This document shows, piece after piece, positions 56,571 through 64,000 of a stretch of 64,000 nucleotides of DNA. How positions within the stretch are numbered: position 1 is the stretch's first letter; every line of letters starts with the position of its first letter. Origin of the DNA: Arsenicicoccus sp. oral taxon 190 (GTDB lineage: Bacteria; Actinomycetota; Actinomycetes; Actinomycetales; Dermatophilaceae); the NCBI RefSeq assembly GCF_001189535.1, contig NZ_CP012070.1, positions 3,224,001 through 3,288,000 on the forward strand, given 5' to 3'. The notes below the pieces were generated by a model. The model had not been told where the DNA came from and searched no databases. It worked only from the letters and a program-made list of their open reading frames with translations. Both the position numbers and the translations under genes were made by a program.

Positions 56571-57140
56571 ATGCGTCGCGGCACCCGGATGTTCCTGGCC
56601 ATCGTCCCTCCCGAGGAGGTGCTGGCCGAGCTCGAGACCTTCCTGGAACCCCGGGTCGACGCCGACCCGGACCTGCGCTGGAGCCGTCCCGAGCAGTGGC
56701 ACCTGACCCTGGCGTTCCTGCCGTCGGTGTCCCCCTCGTCCGTGGACCGGATCGACGAACGCCTCGACGAGATCGCCACGCAGCAGGAGCCCTTCGACCT
56801 CACGCTGCGCGGCGCCGGGGCCTTCCCCGGGACCGCGGACGCCCGGGTGCTCTGGCTCGGCGTGGACGACCCCCTCGACGGCCTGGCGCCGCTCGCACGG
56901 CGGTGCCGGTCGGCCGCCAACGGCGCCGGCACCCAGGTCGAGGGCGGCGCCTTCCGCCCCCACCTCACGGTGGCCCGGCTAGCCCTCCCCCGGGACGTGC
57001 GCCGCTGGCTGGAGGTGCTCGAGACCTTCACCTCCCTGACGTGGACCGTGACCGACGTCGTGCTCGTCGAGTCCCACCTGGGCGAGGGCCCCGGGGGGCG
57101 GCCCCGCCACGTCGAGCGGGCCCGTTACCCCTTCGGCTGA
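56571..57140 (+). CDS. thpR: RNA 2',3'-cyclic phosphodiesterase
   Basis: 189 residues. Two HxT motifs, HLTL at residues 44-47 and HLTV at 131-134, define the 2H phosphoesterase (2'-5' RNA ligase/ThpR) family, which opens 2',3'-cyclic RNA ends. The protein is full length. ATG at 56571 with no strong RBS; divergent from fdhA with an 88-bp gap that must hold the fdh promoter. Confidence 0.9.
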   Translation: MRRGTRMFLAIVPPEEVLAELETFLEPRVDADPDLRWSRPEQWHLTLAFLPSVSPSSVDRIDERLDEIATQQEPFDLTLRGAGAFPGTADARVLWLGVDDPLDGLAPLARRCRSAANGAGTQVEGGAFRPHLTVARLALPRDVRRWLEVLETFTSLTWTVTDVVLVESHLGEGPGGRPRHVERARYPFG

Positions 57141-57151
57141 CCGAGCAGGGC

Positions 57152-57195
57152 CGGGCCGTATGGCGGGCGGTTGCTGCGCCTCGCCATACGGCCCG
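57152..57195. terminator. bidirectional hairpin after thpR
   Basis: GGGCCGTATGGCG (57153-57165) and its exact complement (57182-57194) pair over a 16-base loop, with an extra outer C-G pair. It lies between thpR and the convergent phosphoesterase gene. Confidence 0.75.
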
Positions 57196-57237
57196 TCCCT
57201 GGCTCAGGGGCTCAGAGGCTCAAGGGTGATCGCGGAC

Positions 57238-59766
57238 TCAGTCGTCGCCCTCCGCTGCGGGCTTGCCCGCTGCCTTGGCGTTGGCCTCGGCCGCAGCCTC
57301 CGCCGCACGCTCCGCCTTGGCCGTGTCACCGAGCAGGTCGTGCTTGGGCGCCGGCATGGTCGCGTCCTTGCCCTGGACCGACTTCCAGATCGCCTGGTTG
57401 AAGGTCTGCTCGTCGATCTGGTCCTCCTTGGTGAGGTCCTGCTTGGCCGAGACGGAGGCCATCGGCGCCGTCGCACCGTTGACGGTGGTCATCGGGTAGG
57501 TGGGCCGGATCACCTGGTAGGGAGCGAGATTCGCCTTGGTGGTGAAGGAGGCGCTCATCGGGGTGGAGTAGTCGTCGAACTGCGTGAGCGGCCCGATCCC
57601 GGCGAAGAGGCCGATGGTGCGGACCATCGACGCGGTGGAGTAGAAGGTCGAGTCGACCTTGCCGGTCTGGGAGTAGGGGCTGATCGCCACGGCCAGGGTG
57701 CGGTGGGCGTCGACGTGGTCGGGGCCGTTCTGCGCGTCGTCCTCGGTGACGAGGATCGTCGTGTCCTGCCAGTAGCGCGAGTGCGACACGGCGTCGACGA
57801 GGCGGCCGAGGGCGTAGTCGTTGTCCGCCACCATCGCCTTGGGCGTCGGCTGGCCGGCCTTGGTGCCCGAGGTGTGGTCGTTGGGCAGCCGCACGAACTG
57901 CACCGTCGGCATCTTGCCGTTGGTCTCCCAGGTGCGGAAGCTCTTGAGCCACCGGTCGACCCGCGGCTCGAGGCAGGTCGCCTTGAAGGTGCCGGACGAG
58001 TCCGGGCAGGCCAGGTCGTAGCCCTGGAACTTGTGGTCGGTGCGCGCGTTGAGCACCGGGTCGTCCGCGTGGAACTCCCCGCCCACCGGCGACACGTAGA
58101 ACCCGAAGTTGGCGAACGAGACCTTGGCCTTGTCGAGGCGCTGCCACAGGTAGGAGTTGTTCGGATCCTGCGCGGCGTTCTCGGGGTTGCCGTTCTCCGA
58201 CGGGTAGGGCGCCTTGCGGCCGGAGTAGTTGGCCGGCCACATCTGCTCGGCGAACGGGTTGGAGTTGGCCTGAGCGACCCAGTTCCAGCCGTTGGCCGAG
58301 ACCTCGGCGTCCGCGTAGAAGTTGTCGATCGTGGTGAACCGCCGGGCGAGCTCGCGGGTGTTGGGCGCGGACTCGTCACCGAAGAGCGTCAGCGAGGGGT
58401 CGCCGTTGCCCTTGCCCACCGAACCCAGCACCTGGTCGTAGGTGCGGTTCTCCTTGACGACGTAGATGACGTGCTTGATCGGGGACTTCTGGCCCGGCTT
58501 GCGCGGCACCACCGCGCCCTTCGCCTCGACGGCGGCGTTGTTGCGCTCGACCTCCTGGGTCAGGTGCGCGAGCTGCGCGGTCGTGGGGACGGGGAAGGTC
58601 GTGAGCGTGCCCTCCATCATCGACCCGGTGTACTTCTGCGGGTCGGTCTTGGTGGTGGCCTCCGGGTTGGGCATGCCGGGCCCGTCGTTGGGTCCGGCGC
58701 CGAGCCCCTTGGCGTTGGTGATGTGCAGGGTGCCGCCGTCGACGACCACCTGGCTGGGGTACCACCCGGTCGGGATCAGCCCGTCCACCCGGCCCTTGGC
58801 GACGTCCACGACCGCGACGTCGTTGCTGCCGGACAGGGTGACGAAGAGCCGCTTGCCCGTCGCGTCCAGCGCGAGGCCGGTGGGGTTGGACCCGATCTGC
58901 GACTTCTTGGGCGAGACCTTGATCGTCCTGACGGTGGCGTCGACGTCGGTGCGGACCACGCTGACCGTGTCGGCGTCCCCGTTGGCGACGTAGAGGGTCT
59001 TCCCGTCCGCCGACAGGACGGACTTGTTGGGGTGCAGCCCGACGGCGACCGTCTTGGTCAGCTCGGGCGCGGCGCCGGTCAGGTCGACCACGCCGACGGA
59101 GGAGGCGCCCTGGTTGGTGACGTAGGCCTTGCGGCCGTCCTTGGACACGGTGACGTACATCGGCCGGTGACCGGCGGCGACCGTCTGCTGGGCGCGGGTG
59201 GCCAGGTCGACGACGGTGACGGCGTTGCCCAGCTGGTCGGCGACGACCAGGCGCTTGCCGTCGGGGGTGGTCGCGAGGCCGGCCGGGAAGAGGGTGACGG
59301 CCTTGCCCTCGGGGCTCATGGTGGGCAGGGCGATCGGGGCACCCTCGGTGAGCTTGGCGCCGTCGAAGGTGAGGACGCGGATCTTGCTGTTGGCCGCCGC
59401 GGCGCTGGCGTAGGCGGTCTTGCCGTCCGGGCTCCAGGCGACGCCGACGTAGAGCGACTCGGGGGTGGGGTAGGACAGGGTCTGGGTGACCGTCCCGGTG
59501 TCGGTGTCGACGAGCTGCAGGCTCTGCACGCCCTGCCCGTCGTTGGTGACGAGCAGGTGCCGCCCGTCGGGGTGCATCGCGGCGTTGAGGGGGAGGTTGC
59601 CGAGGGTCGTGCTGCGCCCGGCGGGCACGATCCACTGGCCGATGGAGTTGACGGCGGTGCCGTTGTCGCGCGGTCCGGCCGTCTTGTGGAGCAGAGCGTA
59701 GGCACCGCCACCGCCGACCAGGGTCAGGGCGAGGGCACCACCGATGACTGCGTTGCGTGTCTTCAT
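57238..59766 (-). CDS. secreted bifunctional YncE-like beta-propeller/alkaline-phosphatase-type phosphoesterase
   Basis: 842 residues. An N-terminal hydrophobic signal/anchor (residues 5-28) is followed by a seven-bladed YncE/YVTN-type propeller (residues about 45-380) with repeated PDGKTAY and DGKRLVV blades, then a phosphoesterase domain from about residue 420 (KHVIYVVKENRTYDQVLG), containing TTIDNFYADAEVSANGW and VTEDDAQNGPDHVDAHR metal ligands. The C-terminus is Ala/Glu-rich. Likely an extracytoplasmic phosphatase whose propeller binds partner or substrate. Start ATG 59766. Confidence 0.85.
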   Translation of the reverse strand: MKTRNAVIGGALALTLVGGGGAYALLHKTAGPRDNGTAVNSIGQWIVPAGRSTTLGNLPLNAAMHPDGRHLLVTNDGQGVQSLQLVDTDTGTVTQTLSYPTPESLYVGVAWSPDGKTAYASAAAANSKIRVLTFDGAKLTEGAPIALPTMSPEGKAVTLFPAGLATTPDGKRLVVADQLGNAVTVVDLATRAQQTVAAGHRPMYVTVSKDGRKAYVTNQGASSVGVVDLTGAAPELTKTVAVGLHPNKSVLSADGKTLYVANGDADTVSVVRTDVDATVRTIKVSPKKSQIGSNPTGLALDATGKRLFVTLSGSNDVAVVDVAKGRVDGLIPTGWYPSQVVVDGGTLHITNAKGLGAGPNDGPGMPNPEATTKTDPQKYTGSMMEGTLTTFPVPTTAQLAHLTQEVERNNAAVEAKGAVVPRKPGQKSPIKHVIYVVKENRTYDQVLGSVGKGNGDPSLTLFGDESAPNTRELARRFTTIDNFYADAEVSANGWNWVAQANSNPFAEQMWPANYSGRKAPYPSENGNPENAAQDPNNSYLWQRLDKAKVSFANFGFYVSPVGGEFHADDPVLNARTDHKFQGYDLACPDSSGTFKATCLEPRVDRWLKSFRTWETNGKMPTVQFVRLPNDHTSGTKAGQPTPKAMVADNDYALGRLVDAVSHSRYWQDTTILVTEDDAQNGPDHVDAHRTLAVAISPYSQTGKVDSTFYSTASMVRTIGLFAGIGPLTQFDDYSTPMSASFTTKANLAPYQVIRPTYPMTTVNGATAPMASVSAKQDLTKEDQIDEQTFNQAIWKSVQGKDATMPAPKHDLLGDTAKAERAAEAAAEANAKAAGKPAAEGDD

Positions 59767-59883
59767 GGCCACAGGTGTACGCCTGCTAGACCAACCTTCA
59801 GACTCCGTCCAGGTGAACGTCTGTGAACCGTTGTTCCCAGGTTGGATGACATAGGCCGCCCTTCCCCCCTGCCCCTCCTTTCC

Positions 59884-59932
59884 GCGATCGTGGACGGTTT
59901 GGGCGCCCTGGCGACACAACCCGTCCACGATC
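59884..59932. repeat. intergenic inverted repeat, family B copy 2
   Basis: GATCGTGGACGG (59886-59897) and its complement CCGTCCACGATC (59921-59932) flank a 23-base loop, between two divergent genes. The left arm and GGTTTGGGC match family B copy 1 at 21871-21918. Confidence 0.82.
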
Positions 59933-59958
59933 TGGGGGGTTGTGATGGGGTGGGCCGT

Positions 59959-60822
59959 ATGACGACCCCCTGGCAGCCGCTCGCCGACCACATCACCGGG
60001 ACCCTCACCAGCGCGCTCGGAGGTGCGGGTGGGGCCGCGGGCGGGAATGAGGGTGGGGCCGGCGGTGGTGCCGGTGGTGGTGGGGCTGGCGGTGGTGGTG
60101 CCGGCGGCGGCGGTGCCGGCGGCGGCGGTCTCGTCGGGGTCTACCTGCACGGGTCGGCGGCGCTCGGCGGCTGGGTGCCCGGCCGCAGCGACCTGGACCT
60201 GCTGGTGGTGGTCTCGGACGACCTGCAGGACGACCTGCAGGCCGACCACGACTGGCGCGAGCTCGCGCGGACGTGCGTGACGGACCTGGGCGCCGACGAG
60301 TCACGGATCCCCGTGGAGCTCAGCATGATCCGCCGGTCGTTGGCCGAGTCCCCGCGCGCACCGTGGCCGTTCGTGGTGCATGCGACGACCCGCACCGCGC
60401 GCCAGCAGGATCCGCTGGTCGTCCTGGACGACGGCGCCGGCGACCCCGACCTGGCGCTGCACCTCGCCGTGACCCGCGCCGCCGGGGTCGCGCTGCACGG
60501 CCCGGCCCCGGCGGAGCTCGTCGGCGAGGTGGACCGCGACGACGTGCTCGCCCAGCTGTCGGCCGAGCTCTCCTGGGGCGTCGACAACGCCGACGAGGCC
60601 TACGCCGTGCTCAACGCCTGCCGGGCGCTGCGGTACGCCGAGACCGGGGAGCTCGTCAGCAAGGTCGCGGGCGGCGAGTGGGCGCTGCAGCAGCGCCCCG
60701 AGCACGACGTGGTGGTGCGGCGGGCGCTCGACGCGCAGCGGCGCGGCATACGGCTGGAGGGCGCCGGGATGGCTGGGCGCGCTCTCGTGCAGGACGTCCT
60801 CGACGACCTCACCTGGGCCTGA
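59959..60822 (+). CDS. aminoglycoside nucleotidyltransferase-like protein with poly-glycine insert
   Basis: 287 residues. The nucleotidyltransferase core GVYLHGSAALGGWVPGRSDL followed by DLLVVV is the GS-x-DxD motif of ANT(3'')/ANT(9) enzymes, and the C-terminal DUF4111-type helical domain (GVDNADEAYAVLNACRALRYAE) is present. Residues 21-57 form an unusual Gly/Ala-rich stretch inserted between the first helix and the core. Could adenylylate an aminoglycoside or another substrate; resistance is not implied. ATG at 59959 is preferred over an upstream start with no coding character. Confidence 0.8.
   Translation: MTTPWQPLADHITGTLTSALGGAGGAAGGNEGGAGGGAGGGGAGGGGAGGGGAGGGGLVGVYLHGSAALGGWVPGRSDLDLLVVVSDDLQDDLQADHDWRELARTCVTDLGADESRIPVELSMIRRSLAESPRAPWPFVVHATTRTARQQDPLVVLDDGAGDPDLALHLAVTRAAGVALHGPAPAELVGEVDRDDVLAQLSAELSWGVDNADEAYAVLNACRALRYAETGELVSKVAGGEWALQQRPEHDVVVRRALDAQRRGIRLEGAGMAGRALVQDVLDDLTWA
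60019..60129 (+). repeat. GGT/GGC/GCC simple-sequence tract encoding Gly/Ala
   Basis: About 37 codons of mixed GGN and GCN triplets, including repeated GGTGGTGCCGGCGGC units, lie in frame inside the nucleotidyltransferase-like gene. Repeat-unit changes would lengthen or shorten the tract in frame. Confidence 0.85.
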
Positions 60823-60875
60823 CCCGACCTGCCCGGGGTAGCCACGCTGGAGGGTTCCCACCTCGCGTGCCCTCC

Positions 60876-60938
60876 CGTTGAGAGGCGAAAGATGGGGGTT
60901 TCCGGACCCGTACAACCCCCAGCTGTCGCCTCTCAACG
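60876..60938. repeat. long intergenic inverted repeat, family A copy 2
   Basis: Perfect 13-base arms CGTTGAGAGGCGA (60876-60888) and TCGCCTCTCAACG (60926-60938), with nested GGGGGTT/AACCCCC pairing inside a 37-base loop. Same core as 13048-13110. Confidence 0.85.
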
Positions 60939-61016
60939 AGGTGGGGGGCACGCTGGGGCCGCGGCACGCCGGGGCCGGGGCATTCCGCAGCCGCGGCACG
61001 CCCGAGCGCGGCATAC

Positions 61017-61057
61017 GGCCGAGGGCGCCCCACCACGAAGGTGGGACGCCCTCGGCC
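61017..61057. terminator. ilvC terminator hairpin
   Basis: Eighteen-base arms (61017-61034 and 61040-61057) with one mismatch and an ACGAA loop, 79 bp after the ilvC stop. Confidence 0.72.
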
Positions 61058-61135
61058 CGGCAACGCGCGATCGACCGGCCTCCCCTGGATCCGCCTGGTC
61101 ACGGAAGGCCGGTCGACCGCGCTACCGGCGGCAGG

Positions 61136-62167
<1,032 letters not shown>

Positions 62168-62264
62168 CGGGCTGTCTCCTTCGCGGTTGGCGTTGCGTCC
62201 ATCTCAGTCTATGGGCCGTATGACGAGACGGGCGTCTCGGCATACGGATGGGCAGGGTGCCGGG

Positions 62265-62771
62265 TCAGCGTCCGCTGCGGTCGGTGATGGAGCGCGACCC
62301 GCGTCCGATGGCGACGAGACCGGACTGGACCAGCTCCTTGACGCCGAAGGGCTCCAGCGCCCGCAGCAGCGCCTCGAGCTTGAGGACGTTGCCGGTGGCC
62401 TCGACGACCAGGGTGTCGGGCCCCACGTCCACGACCTTGGCGCGGAACATCTCCACGACCTCCAGCACCTGGCTGCGGTGGGCCGCATCGGCCCGGACCT
62501 TGACCAGGATGATGTGCCGCTGCACCGACTGGTCCGGCTGCAGCTCGACCACCTTGAGCACCTCGACGAGCTTGTTGAGCTGCTTGGTGACCTGCTCCAG
62601 CGGCAGCACGTCGACGTCCACGCGGATCGTCATCCGGGAGATCTCCGGGTGCTCGGTCTCCCCCACGGCCAGCGCCTCGATGTTGTAGCCCCGCCTCGAG
62701 AAGAGCGCGGCGATGCGGGTGAGCACGCCGGGCTTGTTCTCGACGAGCACGGACAGGGTGTGCTTGCTCAC
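62265..62771 (-). CDS. ilvN: acetolactate synthase small subunit
   Basis: 168 residues. Regulatory subunit of acetohydroxyacid synthase. The N-terminal ACT domain reads TLSVLVENKPGVLTRIAALF, with NIEALAVGETEHPEISRMTI, and the C-terminal ALS_ss domain follows (VVDVGPDTLVVEATG). It binds valine for feedback control in the family. The GTG start overlaps the ilvB stop (GTGA), so the two subunits are coupled. Confidence 0.96.
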   Translation of the reverse strand: MSKHTLSVLVENKPGVLTRIAALFSRRGYNIEALAVGETEHPEISRMTIRVDVDVLPLEQVTKQLNKLVEVLKVVELQPDQSVQRHIILVKVRADAAHRSQVLEVVEMFRAKVVDVGPDTLVVEATGNVLKLEALLRALEPFGVKELVQSGLVAIGRGSRSITDRSGR

Positions 62772-64000
62772 TCGTCATCACTCCACTTCGGGGCCATGCC
62801 CTTGGCGATCTGGATCTGGTCGTTGCTGACACCGGCGGCGACCATGGGCCACACCATCGCGTCGCGGCTCACGACGAAGTCCACGACGACGGGCCGGTCG
62901 GTGACGGCCATGGCCGCCTCGATCGTCTCGTCGATCTTGGCGGGGTCGTCGCAGCGCAGGCCGACGCAGCCGTAGGCCTCTGCGAGCTTGACGAAGTCCG
63001 GGATGCGCACCTGCTGGTGGGAGGTGTGCAGGTCGGTGTTGGAGTAGCGCTCGTTGTAGAAAAGCGTCTGCCACTGGCGGACCATGCCGAGGCTGGAGTT
63101 GTTGATGACCGCGACCTTGATGGGGATGTCGTTGACCACGCAGGTCGCGAGCTCCTGGTTGGTCATCTGGAAGCAGCCGTCGCCGTCGATGGCCCACACC
63201 ACGCGGTCCGGGTCGCCGGCCTTGGCGCCCATCGCGGCCGGCACGGCGTAGCCCATCGTCCCCGCACCGCCGGAGTTGAGCCACTGCCGCGGCCGCTCGT
63301 AGTCGATGAACTGGGAGGCCCACATCTGGTGCTGGCCCACGCCGGCGCAGTAGATCGCCTCCGGCCCCACGAGGGCGTTGAGCCGCTCGATGACCGCCTG
63401 CGGGGCGATGGTCGACTCGTCCTCGTGGACGTAGCCCACCGGGTAGGACTCGCGCCAGCCGGTGGCCGTCGCGACCCAGTCGGCGTAGTCGGTGCGCTGC
63501 CCCGCCGCGTAGTCGGCCTGGAGCGCGTCGATGAGGTCCCGGATGACCTCCCGGCAGTCGCCGACGATCGGGACGTCCGCGATGCGGTTCTTGCCGATCT
63601 CGGCGGGGTCGATGTCGGCGTGGATGACCGCCGCCCCGGGCGCGAAGGTCGACAGCTGGCCGGTCACCCGGTCGTCGAACCTCGCGCCGAGGGTGATCAG
63701 CAGGTCGGCCTTCTGCAGCGCGGTGACCGCGGCCACCGAGCCGTGCATGCCCGGCATCCCGAGGTGCAGGTGGTGGGAGTCCGGGAAGGCGCCGCGGGCC
63801 ATGAGCGTCGTGACCACGGGGATCCCCGTCAGCTCGACCAGGCGGCGCAGCTCCTCGTGGGCCTCGGACCGGATCACCCCTCCCCCGACGTAGAGCACCG
63901 GCCTGCGCGAGTCCTGGATCAGCCGGGCGGCCTCGCGGATCTGCTTGTGGTGCGGCCGCGTCACGGGGTGGTAGCCGGGCAGCTCGAAGGTGGGCGGCCA
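62768..64000 (-). CDS. ilvB: acetolactate synthase large subunit (partial)
   Basis: The frame is open through the right edge, so 410 C-terminal residues are present and the N-terminus is outside. ThDP enzyme of the pyruvate-oxidase superfamily: PVVTTLMARGAFP, LGARFDDRVTG, WLNSGGAGTMGYAVPAA and the ThDP-binding VWAIDGDGCFQMTNQEL followed by INNSSLGMVRQWQ. First step of branched-chain amino acid synthesis. First gene of ilvBN in this orientation. Confidence 0.96.
   Translation of the reverse strand, partial: WPPTFELPGYHPVTRPHHKQIREAARLIQDSRRPVLYVGGGVIRSEAHEELRRLVELTGIPVVTTLMARGAFPDSHHLHLGMPGMHGSVAAVTALQKADLLITLGARFDDRVTGQLSTFAPGAAVIHADIDPAEIGKNRIADVPIVGDCREVIRDLIDALQADYAAGQRTDYADWVATATGWRESYPVGYVHEDESTIAPQAVIERLNALVGPEAIYCAGVGQHQMWASQFIDYERPRQWLNSGGAGTMGYAVPAAMGAKAGDPDRVVWAIDGDGCFQMTNQELATCVVNDIPIKVAVINNSSLGMVRQWQTLFYNERYSNTDLHTSHQQVRIPDFVKLAEAYGCVGLRCDDPAKIDETIEAAMAVTDRPVVVDFVVSRDAMVWPMVAAGVSNDQIQIAKGMAPKWSDDE

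Larger units (their letters stand above)
60823..61135. other. gene-free region between convergent genes
   Basis: A 313-bp gap holding the family A inverted repeat at 60876-60938 and the long hairpin at 61017-61057; no ORF with coding character is seen. Confidence 0.7.

Overview
This is a window of a high-GC actinobacterial chromosome (by eye about 70-73% G+C, dense coding, many GTG starts, short ATGA/GTGA overlaps). The suite of rpmB, thiL, DUF3515, gpsA, plsC, cofC, a Lys/Ala-tailed HU, leuDC, an NdgR-type IclR regulator, gltX, FAH, cimA, ilvE, leuB and ilvCNB, with many of these in the order familiar from actinobacteria, points to Actinomycetes, probably Micrococcales (an Intrasporangiaceae-like organism is my guess, not proven). 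No prophage, transposon or CRISPR array was seen.

Layout. 1-13.8 kb: housekeeping genes (partial FakA-like kinase, rpmB, thiL, Lrp-type RAM protein, DUF3515, gpsA-plsC, cofC, hup), interrupted by a run of four unrelated plus-strand genes (CDF transporter, secreted phosphoesterase, GNAT, PLP lyase). 14-17 kb: leuCD with a divergent IclR regulator. 17-24 kb: acyl-CoA ligase, FprA-type ferredoxin reductase, CoA-transferase, dihydroxyacetone kinase. 24.4-24.7 kb: tRNA-Glu and tRNA-Gln with hairpins. 24.8-32 kb: HAD phosphatase, gltX, paired CrcB fluoride channels, FAH protein, DUF1992, cimA. 32-38.6 kb: a tightly overlapped six-gene catabolic operon (permease, GntR regulator, glutamine-synthetase-like ligase, aldehyde dehydrogenase, SDR, class I amidotransferase) for an amine handled through gamma-glutamylation. 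38.8-41.1 kb: ilvE and leuB. 61-64 kb: ilvC, ilvN, partial ilvB.

The most notable block is 41-57 kb, between leuB and ilvC. It carries a complete selenocysteine system (selA-selB, tRNA-Sec with UCA anticodon, selD) and its client: a formate dehydrogenase alpha subunit of 1133 residues interrupted by one in-frame UGA at codon 190, with a SECIS-like hairpin 11 nt downstream. The Fe-S subunit and the NrfD-type membrane subunit follow with overlapping reading frames, and an OFA-family (oxalate/formate type) transporter lies just beyond. Together these would take up formate, oxidise it and feed electrons to the membrane.

Between genes there are several long inverted repeats that fall into small sequence families (some present twice with compensatory arm changes), a cluster of four TCAGACCA octamers in front of the amine operon, and genome-wide overuse of the word GGCATAC/GTATGCC inside genes. 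A 28-codon ORF with its own terminator sits between leuB and selB.
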